Shown here piece by piece: positions 1 through 10,150 of a DNA stretch of 64,000 nucleotides. Location of the stretch: the NCBI GenBank assembly GCA_020726505.1, contig JAHLEZ010000007.1, positions 868,001 through 932,000 of the forward strand. Reading direction: 5' to 3'. The stretch is from Leptodontidium sp. MPI-SDFR-AT-0119. Lineage: Eukaryota; Ascomycota; Leotiomycetes; Helotiales; Leptodontidiaceae. Made by a program: the position numbers and the translations under genes. The notes under the pieces were generated by a model that saw only the letters and a list, made by a program, of their open reading frames with translations, was not told the DNA's origin and ran no database searches. How positions within the stretch are numbered: the stretch's first letter is position 1; each line of letters opens with the position of its first letter.

Positions 1-389
1 TCAAGGAGCAAGTAATTTTCAAACCCAGATGCTGGCCTTGCATCGCCCAAGATCTGCATTGCAATTCCGATTTGCCTTGTGACTAGTATGTCTTGGACGA
101 GAACGAGCATGTGTGTGAATACCCGCCCGAAAGGGTTATTATCGACTTCGAGAAAGCGCCGCTCCCATCCTACATACTTGCAAAAGAAGATCATCAAGAT
201 CTTTTAGGTTTGGCAAACGATTTGTTGGAAGCTGCGAATAAGCACTTGGCAGCTCGGATAAGCTTCCAGATGAAGTGGGCGGGAGCATGGATTGTCAAGA
301 ATGGTCCAGAAGATCCACGGACTGATCAAGAAGGTCATTTGACCAAGTTGAATGGACTGAAGCAGGAGATTTTGCGCGGTTTCAAGTAG
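1..389 (+). pseudogene. 3' part of a decayed gene with a degenerate Zn2Cys6-like cysteine pattern
   Basis: The frame is open from the window edge except for one TAG at 84-86, and ends at TAG/389. Before the stop it reads RCWPCIAQDLHCNSDLPCD; after it, YVLDENEHVCEYPPERV. Reading through the stop gives CxxC-x6-C-x5-C followed by Y where a cysteine would complete a fungal binuclear zinc cluster, and then a final C. A CAG-to-TAG and a TGT-to-TAT change would explain both faults, and both are RIP-type transitions. The remaining C-terminal 100 residues are helical and charged (LANDLLEAANKH, LKQEILRGFK) and not recognised. The 5' part lies outside the window. Alternatively the TAG belongs to an intron end (gactag) and the gene is intact. 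The zinc-cluster idea is inference. Confidence 0.4.
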
Positions 390-977
390 AGTCATTGAAC
401 ATCTGGCGTGGAGAGACAAGGAGTTGTACGCTGAGAGGTCAGGAAGTGTGGAGAATTCGTTGTGGACGGATATCAAAGTCAAATTTAACTAAAGTAAAGA
501 TGTTTCGATTCTTGAATACGAAGGCCAGCACCGATTCCCCAACATGACAATTTCGATCCTCCGAAGGAAAGAAAACGTGTCCGATCCAAAATCCACCAAA
601 CATCTCGAGAGCAATCCATGGAACTAAGTACGAAAGAAAATACGCACTGGCTGGCATCCCTATCTGCCTCTCCCAGGAAACCGAACAAAATAGGGGACCT
701 GGGGGACACCAACGACGGGCTCGCACTTCTGCGTAGTGTTGGTGACTAGTACCCAATTATCATGAAGTGGAAGCTAGGACGAGCTCACACTGTACAACTG
801 AGGGCTTCGGTCAAACATTGCTGACGCATGTTCACGACAATTGGTGTGGCAGAAATGTTCAAATTGATGACTCCGAAGCAAGAATTTCTCAAGAACCTGA
901 CTACACTAAGGCTGTCTAAAGGTAGTCGATCCTCAACGCAAGGTCTGAAGCAATCGTTGCTCAAAAGGCGGCCGAAC
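390..977. other. Intergenic, no gene seen
   Basis: About 590 bp without a convincing coding region. The short ORFs here have no recognisable motif or splice context. Confidence 0.5.
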
Positions 978-2216
978 CTATACCGACAGAAACAGCTTCT
1001 TCCTATCGCTACCGCCGCAATCGTCCTCATGCTGGCTCCACTTGAACGGCTTCCTCTCATACATCCCACGTGGCGCATCCCACTCCTCGTCAAAATCGCC
1101 TGCTTCGAGTCGGAATGTCCCAAAAGTTTTGTCAAACTCCAGCCAGTCGTAAATTTTATCCCTCCTCCAAAACACCCACCCTATTAATCGGAGGAATTTT
1201 CTGACTTCTGCGGCATCTCTATTGACGAGTTTGCATTCGATTGGAAGCCGCTTCAGGTCAGTGAAGTACTCCAGCTCAACCCCAGGGTATGAACTAGGAG
1301 GCCATTTTCGATTTGGTCCTTTTCCCTTGTAGAGAATGCCGCGGGAATGGTCCATCTTGTCAGGGATGGTTCGGTAAGTCCCCGAAGGCTCCACCCCCGC
1401 TGAAAGATAATATCGCCTGTATGTAGGTCGTCGCAGGGAGAAATAGCCGTAATCTTCAGGATCATTCTGCTTGAATCCATGAAATGGTTTGGAGAGGAAT
1501 TGGTGAAGATAGAAGTTTCCGAAAACTGTAGGCCGAGCAACAGAGTCGTCAACAAAATGGCGCAGCTGCGTTAATCCCCGTTCATCATGATTTCCATGTT
1601 CAGGAGCGACATCAAAAGATTCGGTAGACGACACGTCGGAGTTTTCAAAGGAAAACAGCAGTACCTGATACAAACACTTAACTTCCTCCACCTCCCACCA
1701 CTCGTAGCGGAGCCAAAACGCTTCCTGCGCTGGCAGATCATCCTCCCAGCCAAGAGTGATTTCCGTTTCGCTACTGTGTGGACAATGGAAGAGCTCACAG
1801 TATAATTGAAAGCGTAGCAGCGCAATGCGAATTCTTTTCTTGTCCTCCCACATGGTCCTTGGAAGCGCTGTAGACAGGAGTCTCGATTGCTCTTCGGCTT
1901 TTCTGCCAAACAATGCTGATTTGATTTCTGGCTGTCGGCTAGGAGCGACTCCGTAGGCCTTAGCGAATATGAGGATGCAAAATTCGAGAAAGAATTCGAC
2001 TGCTTCGCTAGTCCTGGTCATATAATGTGTGTCGCCTCTGCTGAGAGTGTCAGAGGATACGCCTGTGTGGTTTGCGTCAGGCTGTTGGAAGAATTTATCT
2101 ATGAACCGCTCTAGATGAGTCTTATTGAGAGGGGGGTTGTTCCGAGCTGTGACTACGGCATAGAGATACTGCTGCATTTCCATCTCGGCCACTCCGGGGT
2201 CTGTTGTAGACATCAT
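978..2216 (-). CDS. Hypothetical protein, 412 aa, single exon
   Basis: A long uninterrupted frame starts at a tandem ATG-ATG (MMSTTDPG) and ends FLSV. It has no signal peptide or membrane segment. The composition is that of a soluble, Trp- and Tyr-rich fungal protein: WLRYEWWEVEEVKCLYQ around residue 185, YGYFSLRRPTYRRYY around 265, and LIGWVFWRRDKIYDWLEFDK near 350. I do not recognise the family. The length and even codon use argue that it is real, since the opposite strand has only short ORFs. An upstream non-coding or coding exon between 2217 and 2422 is possible but not needed. It lies tail-away from nudF, with about 1.3 kb between them holding simple repeats. Confidence 0.7.
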   Translation of the reverse strand: MMSTTDPGVAEMEMQQYLYAVVTARNNPPLNKTHLERFIDKFFQQPDANHTGVSSDTLSRGDTHYMTRTSEAVEFFLEFCILIFAKAYGVAPSRQPEIKSALFGRKAEEQSRLLSTALPRTMWEDKKRIRIALLRFQLYCELFHCPHSSETEITLGWEDDLPAQEAFWLRYEWWEVEEVKCLYQVLLFSFENSDVSSTESFDVAPEHGNHDERGLTQLRHFVDDSVARPTVFGNFYLHQFLSKPFHGFKQNDPEDYGYFSLRRPTYRRYYLSAGVEPSGTYRTIPDKMDHSRGILYKGKGPNRKWPPSSYPGVELEYFTDLKRLPIECKLVNRDAAEVRKFLRLIGWVFWRRDKIYDWLEFDKTFGTFRLEAGDFDEEWDAPRGMYERKPFKWSQHEDDCGGSDRKKLFLSV

Positions 2217-2501
2217 TTCGAGTAATCCTGACTTGCCTTGGGCTTGGGATTCTGTGAAGGAGGTCTTAGAATGACAGGATGCTGGAGATAACCGAATACG
2301 GGGTTTGAAAAAGATGTATGTTGGATGATCGACAGCGTTGTACGCAGTCTCGGCAGTTTAATAAATGTTGCCAAATGAGGCTTGTCAGTCAGTCCACTTA
2401 CGTAGGTAGTGGCCGGAAGCAATCAAGCGATTCGTTCACGTGACCATCGCTGTGTTATATTCACCTAGGTACTTATACTAAGTCAGAAGAGCGAACAAGA
2501 C

Positions 2502-2537
<36 letters not shown>
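2502..2537. repeat. (GACA)9 microsatellite
   Basis: Nine tandem GACA units. A 12-base G run (2614-2625) and a GATA tract (2661-2675) follow within 150 bp, so this stretch between two genes is slippage-prone. Confidence 0.95.
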
Positions 2538-2675
2538 CCACACTTCCCACTATCAAAAGCCAGAGGAATGATGTTGAATTAGCTGAAATTGGGCGCGGGA
2601 ATCGTCGTGAGGCGGGGGGGGGGGGATTAGATAGAATGATGGTACCTAAATCGGAAAGAAGATAGATAGATAGAT

Positions 2676-3518
2676 GGTGAATTCCAAGTAGCGAGCGACA
2701 TCTGGCGTTTTGGACGTTTGTAAAAGTAAAGTAACGCGGTATTGGTTAGGGTACAGGACGCTGTTGAACTGGTGTTTATATATATTTCTGGAATCTAGAT
2801 CGACTTAGATCTTACTATATCAATAACAGTCTTCCCTCCACACGAACAAATCATGAGAAACCTCCCAGAATCAAGGTTGAACCCCAGGAGACGAGGGGAG
2901 AGAGGAGATTTGATTGATTGGCCTGGTTGGATGGTTGTTGCGGTTGTTTGGTTTGTTGGGGAGGCAATTTTGTGGGGTGATATGGATGGGATTGCTTTGA
3001 ATGTTTGAAGGGGTTGGAGAGTGAGGTGGGATGACAACAGAATAAGAAAACAATACCTTCATGTACAAGTACAACTGGTAACAATGTATCCAACTCCTCG
3101 CCGCTGACCATTCTTCCTCTTTGCGGGAGTGTCTTTCTTTGGTTGGTTAGTTACCTAAGCATAAATGAATTGAATTCTCTTAACTGAGACAGAAACTTAG
3201 AACATTTGGTGCATGGCTTCTTGCACTCGTCACTGGCTCTGCCACAGCGGCCAGACGGCATTTTGTTCGAGGGTGCTGTGAGAATGTGAGAATTTGATGG
3301 CAGGACTCTGAACAACGTGGATGAGGCTTACAGGTATGTGCCACTAATCTGGTCCCTGCTTGTGTAACGGGGCAGCCTGTTCTCTAATAATTTGCCCCCT
3401 CATTTTGCATACTTCAGTCGGTTCGCAAAGCCGCTACTTGAGACCATGCCACTTCCTTCAAGGTCTCAGGAGAAATACAGTGATGTCAGGCTCTGACTGT
3501 CGGCCGAATCTTGCATGA
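2676..3518. other. Intergenic, low-complexity
   Basis: Minus-strand ORFs at 2795-3111 overlap in three frames and are built of Pro, Asn, Gln and Ser runs. Nothing recognisable. This probably includes the 3' UTR of the nudF gene. Confidence 0.5.
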
Positions 3519-5000
3519 CTACCTTGAAAATATCTTCAGCTTCTTATCCACGCTTCCAGTAGCGACCACGCAGCGAATCTGCACCTCTGGTGGACCTCCT
3601 CCAGCCTCGCCGTTGGTTGAAGGTCTATCCTTATCCTTCACAATTACCGGAGCCCATTTCAGGCAAGACACAAAATGATCGTGCAGCTTTGGTAGCTCCT
3701 TGACACACTTGCCGTCTTGGCTTAGATCCCAGCAGCGCAATGCCTTGTCGTCTGCCACAGAAAGGAGGTACTTCCCACCGGGGTGGAAAACAAGAGCCCG
3801 CACCCAGTTGTCATGACCGACCAATGTTTTGAAACATATGCCACGCTTATCCCACAATTTAATGGTCTTGTCTCGAGACCCGGTGGCCATGAATTCCGAT
3901 GTGCTACTTGTCGGTGGCGGTTTCTGCAATCCAGCCAAGGATGCTAGGTACTGGTAAGAGGATGGCGGCGCAAAAATACAGCAATCGATAAAGTTCTCGT
4001 GACCGAACATTGTCAACTTGTTTTCTGATTGTGATCCAGAGATATTCCATAATCGGACGGTCTGGTCATCCCCAGTCGAGAGAACGAGGGATCCGTCGGG
4101 CGAGGGACAAACATCACGAACCCACCCTGAATGTCCGCGTATCGTCTTCACGCAGTATCCGGTGGTAACATCCCATATTCTCAAAGTCGCATCCCGACTG
4201 GCGCTAACAAGCATGTTCCCAGATGGCATGAAGCTGACAGCACTGATGGTATGGTCGTGGCCTGACAGAGTCCGAGTATTCTTATATCCATCCGCCGGAT
4301 CCCACAACTTGATAGTCATGTCTGAGCTGCAAGAGGCTAGAAGGATATGGCCTTTAGGACCACCAAAGTCGACACCAGTGATTGCTTCGGTATGGCCCTT
4401 GATTGTCTTCTCGAGTTCGCCAAGTTCCCAGTCCCATATCTTAATAGTGGAGCCTTGGTCACCAGACGCAATGGTGGAATAGACAGGATGGAATGCGACA
4501 CAGGAAATCTCGTATTGGTGTGATTCCAGAGTATATCGGGAGGGCTTACTGGGAAGCCAGGAGGTTGGATCTTGGTTGCGCCTGGACAGGGAGGAAGGTG
4601 TGGCGTTGTCAAGCTCGGATTGTAATCTAGTAATTCGTGATTCAAGGTCCATTATCTAACACATGATACCAGCTAAGGACGTGACTGGAACAGAATAATG
4701 AACAAGTTGGGCAGGGGGATGCTTGCCTTCTTCTGGAGACGGATGACGCTGGTCCATTTCTTCTCCAACAACGTTTCGTATTTTGTTGCTGTAGTTGCAT
4801 CAAAAACATCTTCCCCGAGGCCCAACTCTGTCCTAAGTACGGCGGCAGTGTTCGGGAGGCTGTTCGCTGACAGGTATGCTATGATGGACTTGTGACTAGA
4901 AGTGTAGGGTTAGCCTGGAGCTGACCCTCACCACATATTTCCAACCACAGGTATGTACACACAGCTCTTCAGCTTGCCGGCTTGACAATATTCGACTCAT
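3519..5000 (-). CDS. nudF: Nuclear distribution protein nudF / PAC1 (LIS1 homolog), 447 aa
   Basis: LIS1 binds dynein and, with NudE/NudEL, controls nuclear migration and microtubule-based transport. The model is complement(3519..4655, 4727..4895, 4963..5000), 149 codons beyond a multiple check and in frame throughout. Exon 1 gives [13 protein letters not shown]. Exon 2 completes the LisH motif ([18 protein letters not shown], residues about 14-31) and runs into the coiled coil ([14 protein letters not shown]). Exon 3 opens [18 protein letters not shown] and carries seven WD40 repeats with GH...WD signatures ([47 protein letters not shown]), ending KKLKIFSR. The length matches fungal NudF (about 440-460). 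Intron 1 (4896-4962) begins GTGTGT. Intron 2 (4656-4726) begins GCAAGC, a GC-AG intron. No defect is seen. Identification is firm; the splice sites are set by the conserved EELHKSI and QKKIMDLES junctions. Confidence 0.95.
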
Positions 5001-5312
5001 GCTGTCCGGTGGGTTGTGGTGGAGGGAGGGTAGGCTCCGGGAGGCGCTGGGAGCGGAGGGGAGTGGTGGGGCCTTCGCAAGGCTCCAGGTATCTCGACTC
5101 GGTATCTTCCTCTGCCTCCCGCAGTCGTGAAGGGCTGGGGTGAGGATTAGTCTAGGCAGCGCAGCGCAGTTGAGAAGGCTTGAAGTTTATTGTAGAGCAG
5201 AGTAGAGTTCCTGTCGCGACCGGTCGCGTGAGGTTGAGGTTGAAGTTGAAGTTGAAGTGCTGCGAAGGCTGAGGCGAGGCTTATCTGGAGTGCTTGAGTG
5301 CCTGAGGCCTAA

Positions 5313-5574
5313 CGAGCCTACCGCCCAAAGTCCGTGTTTTTAGCGACCTTTTCAGGCTTTGCCACAAACAAGTCATCGAATTCATGATAATACTATTCAA
5401 CATCCACAAACTAATTAGTCTTTAAACTCGTACTAATAGCGAGAATCTAGCTTAGGTCTAGTATGCCATAATTGATTTCTTAATTTATAAATAATTAAAT
5501 CCCGATTCAATTTGCTTGAGGCTTGATTTGTTAGCGAGATGCCCCAAAAACACGGACTTTGGGCGGTAGGCTCG
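5313..5574. mobile_element. MITE, PIF/Harbinger-like, 262 bp
   Basis: Perfect 29-bp terminal inverted repeats at 5313-5341 and 5546-5574 begin CGAGCCTACCGCCCAAAG and end in T5. They are flanked by TAA on both sides (5310-5312, 5575-5577), the three-base target typical of PIF/Harbinger elements. The interior is AT-rich with no ORF. It is inserted about 310 bp upstream of the nudF start codon, so it could carry or disturb regulatory sequence. The superfamily is inferred from the TSD only. Confidence 0.85.
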
Positions 5575-5577
5575 TAA

Positions 5578-7057
5578 GGTATAGGAAGTCACCCATATCT
5601 TCCAACAATCAATCGCTCCTACAAGCGAAAATTAGAATAAAAAGTGGTTCTTAACTAAGTTAGCACAGTTATTAAAAAAGATTATAACTAAAGAAGACTA
5701 AAAATCCGAGCGAATTAAGTATGTGTTGTGCAGGCGGGCCTTTCTTCTTCCGAGCCTCCTTTTATAGAATTAGATAACTTAATTACTGCTTTAGGAGCAA
5801 GTACACTCTACTTTTGTACGCGGATCCGGTTCAAGAAGACTCTGGCTGGGACCCGCCAGGAACTCTTACTGTGGGGAGCGTAAGGTTCCGAGTGTACTGT
5901 ACATGGAAACTTGCTGAAAGAGAGGAGTTTGATGTTATAAGACGACATTTCAAGTCTCGCGAGACCAGATTTTTCTCATCACTATCTTACTCTCACTATC
6001 GAGTTTTCAAGCATTGTCAAATGATATTCTTATAGTAATAGTAGCGGGGGAAAAAACAGTCATCTGCCTGATTTTAGAAATAGCTCGGCTATCCTCCCGT
6101 CGCTTCGACCATCCATCATCGACTTAATTCTCATGCTAGGCTTTCTCAGTTACGGAACATGGCATCTCACCTAAATGTAGCTCCGAATTGTTTGTCTTCT
6201 CCGCCTATGTTATTTCAGGTTCACCCGTTCTTTTATAGAGTGAGAAAGGGCCTGTGCGAGGAGAGCGTTCCTGTTCTGTACCTCAGATATTCACTCGCCC
6301 TGCACTGGCGACTGAATGCTTCCCATAACGTGCTGTACACGGATACAGTGGGTACGCGCAAAGCGCAAGTTCTCTCCTCTTTCCAGTACTTAACGTAGCA
6401 TACAAAGTGACGTTTATTACACCTCAGCTTTCTCGTCCAGAATTCAACATACCAAAGGACCATGGAGTGAAGATTGGAAGCTGGCGTGTGCAGAATCCCG
6501 AATCAATGGAGTGAGAGTGAGAGAGGAAATTGAAAAGCTGGATCCTTTGTTGGGCTCTACTGAGATAGATTAATACCCGACTGGGAGCCTGGGGTGGAAG
6601 CTAATAATAACTGAGAAGCGTTCACTGCTGCCATCTGGGTCTGGGAGAACTGCCACTTTGGTTTTGGTGCTCAGGAATCGCGCCTTGGGATGGCATGATT
6701 ATTTTCAAGCTCGCAACCAGCGTTTCGAAAGCAGTCGTGCAAGATTGGAAAGCAGTGAGTGCCAGACTTTTTGAGCGAAGATTATCTCCCTGACCAGATC
6801 TCGGCATGGCCAATTGACTGATACGCCGATATGGGGTGAAACAGGACCAAGGGGGTGTTTTTGTATACCCCTTTTTCTTCGGATTATTGCGTGAATACGT
6901 CGCATGCATGTGAAGTAAAGCTGGCCTGATGTTCAGAACGTTACTTGTGGCTTGTGTTCACGACTTCAATGATAGTGTATTCGTATCGTTTTGTGAATTT
7001 GGTGGAGCTCAACGCGTATAAATAGACTGCTTTGTTCATTGTTTGCAGATCTGACAA
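5578..7057. other. Intergenic, no gene seen
   Basis: Only ORFs under 100 codons with no family signature. A TATA-like TATAAATA lies near 7016-7024, with no gene downstream before the island. Confidence 0.5.
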
Positions 7058-7059
7058 TA

Positions 7060-7350
7060 ACGTCTATCCCTGCGTGCCGAAAAAAACGGTGTGCCGAAAA
7101 AAATGATAGGTACTTTAACTTAAAGCATCTTTAAATTTGTGCATATATTAATATCTCCTATAATTTTTCATAAGTTATATTTTATAACTACTTCTAGATA
7201 CCTTAAACCTTTCTTACCTAAAAAAGTATATTCTCGTCGTCGCCCTTACGCCTGATTTGTAAAGAGTCTCCTTTATAGCGCAATAAAGTTCCTGTACCAC
7301 AACTCCACTACTAAGCTTATACTATCTTAATACTTTATAAAGGGACCTTA
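7060..7350 (+). repeat. Island repeat, copy A (left terminus), first half
   Basis: Terminal inverted repeat plus subterminal sequence, interrupted by the Gypsy insertion at 7351. Compared with copy C, the differences are mostly C-to-T (for example CGACGTCTCC in C against TAATATCTCC here), so this copy looks RIP-mutated. It continues at 14822. Confidence 0.75.
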
Positions 7351-7355
7351 TCCAA

Positions 7356-7602
7356 TGTGACGCTTGCCCTAGAAAGACGGCAATCACGTGTAACTGACGC
7401 CTCACATATCAATACAGGATATATGACGATACTAAGTATCAACTTAGAATCTACAACTATAGAGGAAAAAAGGTATAGAAAAAAGAAGTCTATATACAAG
7501 AGGTCGGTATGCCTAGTACTATAGTAATCTCGGTACGTCCCGATCGGGCAATACTAAGTGGAGCCGGTGGAAATGAGGCTCTAGGCAGCGATAGTCGTTA
7601 CA
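7356..7602 (-). repeat. 3' LTR of the Gypsy element (247 bp)
   Basis: Begins TGTGACG and ends CGTTACA. It is near-identical to the right LTR apart from scattered transitions and a 2-base indel. Unlike the interior it keeps many CpA and TpG dinucleotides. Confidence 0.92.
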
Positions 7603-7615
7603 CTACCCCCCCCTT
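7603..7615 (-). other. Polypurine tract of the Gypsy element
   Basis: On the minus strand AAGGGGGGGGTAG abuts the LTR, the expected position for plus-strand DNA priming. Confidence 0.7.
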
Positions 7616-7821
7616 CGGAAAAAGCTCGTCTTCGAGCGTTAGTCTATCTTCTTGTCACTATCGAGGTCGTCGTAGTCGTCAACACTATCTTCTTATGCTT
7701 TGATTCATTTAGGTAGCTTAGTAGGGGGTCTTGCTTACTCGGGGTGACTGAGGTGGAAATCCCTGACTTTGTGCGGAGCGTACTTGAGGTCAGAAGCGTC
7801 GTACTAGTTTAAATTAACGTC

Positions 7822-8022
7822 TTAATTAAGCCAAGTAATATAGTAAGATAGAGTCTTACCTTTCTTGCGATAGGTAAGTACTTCTTCTAGTTCCCACTCG
7901 TCGTTACTTGTAATATTAATCGGCGGGGGGGCATCTTGTACTTGGCTTAGTAAGGGATCGTTGGGGTCCTGGCGAAGCTTATTGGCCGGAAAGACGTTGT
8001 AGACTTTTATACTCGCTGGCAA
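7822..8022 (-). pseudogene. Integrase C-terminus with chromodomain remnant
   Basis: A 66-codon open stretch reads VYNVFPANKLRQDPNDPL, a proline-rich linker (DAPPPINI), then DEWELEEVLTYRKKGKTLSY. This resembles the end of chromovirus integrases, where a chromodomain (EWEVEEIL...YLVKWKGY) guides insertion to heterochromatin. The aromatic end is altered (YYITWLN). It is the best-preserved coding piece of the element. Family assignment is by eye. Confidence 0.75.
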
Positions 8023-10114
8023 CTTTAGGCGGTATGAGTGTCTTACCTTCTCGAGTACTCTAAATAGTCTATTAGTTAGTATATCTAACTTCTTAGATAA
8101 ACGGAGTGTTTTAAAGTAGCGTATATTGAGCTAGACTAGGCTATCTTTATTAAAGTCAATATCGCGGCGAGAGGCGTTATAAGACCTGGCCATCTTAACT
8201 TAGGCTATAGTGAGGTTTGATCGAGCTATATTTTATGCTTTCTTATAGCGTTAAGTATAGTTAATAGCTTATTGAGTGTTTAACTTATTAGTAGGGGTAA
8301 CTGAGTTTGGCAAGTTAATTTTCTAGTCTTAATTTGTGCGTGGTACGTATTTATAGATTATCTTAAATAGAGAGAGTCCTCCTAGAGAATCGTGTGGGAA
8401 GGATATCTAAGCGTAGTTTATGATAAGGAGGTACTCTGACTAGTCGTCTTAGTAGTACGTAACGAAAGGTCGGAGTCGTTTTTGTAGGTATTAGTTATAT
8501 ACTTTAGTTTAGTTATCTGTTTATAGGTAATTAGCCGCAGACAACTGTTTCTTAGTTCCGAGGATCTTACTAAGGGCGGTCCAAAACTTAGAGATAAACT
8601 AGGGGCCTTTATTAGAAGTAATAGTTAAAGGAGCGCTAAAGTAATAATATATATAATATATATATATAATGGCTAGCTTCCGAGCATTTGTCGTTTTTTA
8701 ACAAGGGATATTAATAGCTTGTTTACTGAATTTATTAATAAAAACGAGGACGTTATTAAATCTATACTTGTCTTTAGTAAAAGAGTAGTAGTTTATAGTA
8801 ATATATTCCTATAGTTTAAATAAAATAAGGAGAGGATAGAGGAATCCGGGCTTTTTATCTTAGGGAACTTGAATTCGTCGGTATATATAATAGTTACGGT
8901 AGTATTATTAAACTATAGACGTGATTTTATGCCACTAGTACTAAGAAGAGAGCATTTAGATCGTCTTCTTAATACTGGGGTACGCTGTAGTGACTCGATT
9001 ATAGACCTCTCGTATAAAGAGAGTTTAGAGGTGATTGATATTAGGGACTAAGAGGCGGCCGTCGTAGAATAGGAGGTTACTTATTAAGCTAAGTTTACTT
9101 AGAGAGTTTAATATAACTTGTTTACGTAGAGCTTATAGGGAGGGGGGTAGTGCGGTTAGCCTTTAGGATTTACTATACGATAAAGAATATTAGTGTGAAG
9201 GTAGCGAGCTTAACGTCGGCTACTAACGCGTCAGCGTCGTCAGGCGGCCGTAACTCTATAAATAGTAAGTTAAGGTTAACTTAGTTTTAGCGTAAGAGTT
9301 ATTAAAGGCGTTAAGTCTTTTTCGTAAAGTTCTATTAATTTAACTCGTTTAGCTTGCGAGAAAGTACGTTCGTTAAGGGGTTATAAATTTTAGGGCAGTA
9401 CGTGATTATAAAATTATAATCTACTAGAAGCTTTGCCTATCGTGCTTGTTTAGTATTTAATTACTTAGAGGTTATAAAGTATTCTAAGGCCTTATAGTTT
9501 ATTACGATACAAACTTAGTAGGGGGCTTCTACTAACTTAGCACGCTAGTGCCTAAAGGATTTAATAATAGTTAGTATCTTTTTGTCGTGTACTACGTAAT
9601 TAAGCTTAGTAAGTAATATAATCTTTAAAAAGAAAGTAACGAGGAACTAGTTGTCGCCGTGTTATTAAGAAAGGACTCTAGTTATAATACTATTACTAAT
9701 ATCCGTTTCTAAAAGGCAGGGTAAATCCTGTCAATAGTGTCTTAAGAGAGGTATAGACGTAAGAGTGTGTTTTAAGAAGTCGAAGGCGTCTTCGCACTTT
9801 ATAATAAAGCGGAAGGGAACGTTGTTCTTAATTAGTTAAATAAGAGGTTTCGTTATAATACTATAGTCGCGGATAAATCTCTAGTAGAAGTTATAAAAAC
9901 TAAAGAAGGATTATATACTTTTAATAGAGTTAAAGTAAATCTACTCACGAATAATAAAGACCTTCTCGGGATTAACTTTTAGACTAGAAGTTAATATAAT
10001 AAATCTTAAGTACTTAGTTTACGTTACTTTAAACTCATACTTCTTTAGGTTAGCTTATAGCCTAGCGTCGTTAAGACGTTAAAGCACCTTTTTAACGTAG
10101 AGCTAGTGTTATAA

Positions 10115-10150
10115 GGGGTCTTTAGAGTATATGAAAATGTCGTTTAAGTA
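10115..10150 (-). pseudogene. Reverse-transcriptase catalytic motif, mutated
   Basis: The minus strand reads YLNDIFIYSKDP, matching the Gypsy active-site box (YLDD...S.D) with the first catalytic Asp changed to Asn (GAC to AAC). That is a G-to-A change of the RIP type and would abolish polymerisation. Confidence 0.75.

Noticed and set aside
2795..3111. Overlapping minus-strand ORFs rich in Pro/Asn/Gln
   Set aside because: Low-complexity, three frames at once, no splice partners; most likely UTR or spacer.
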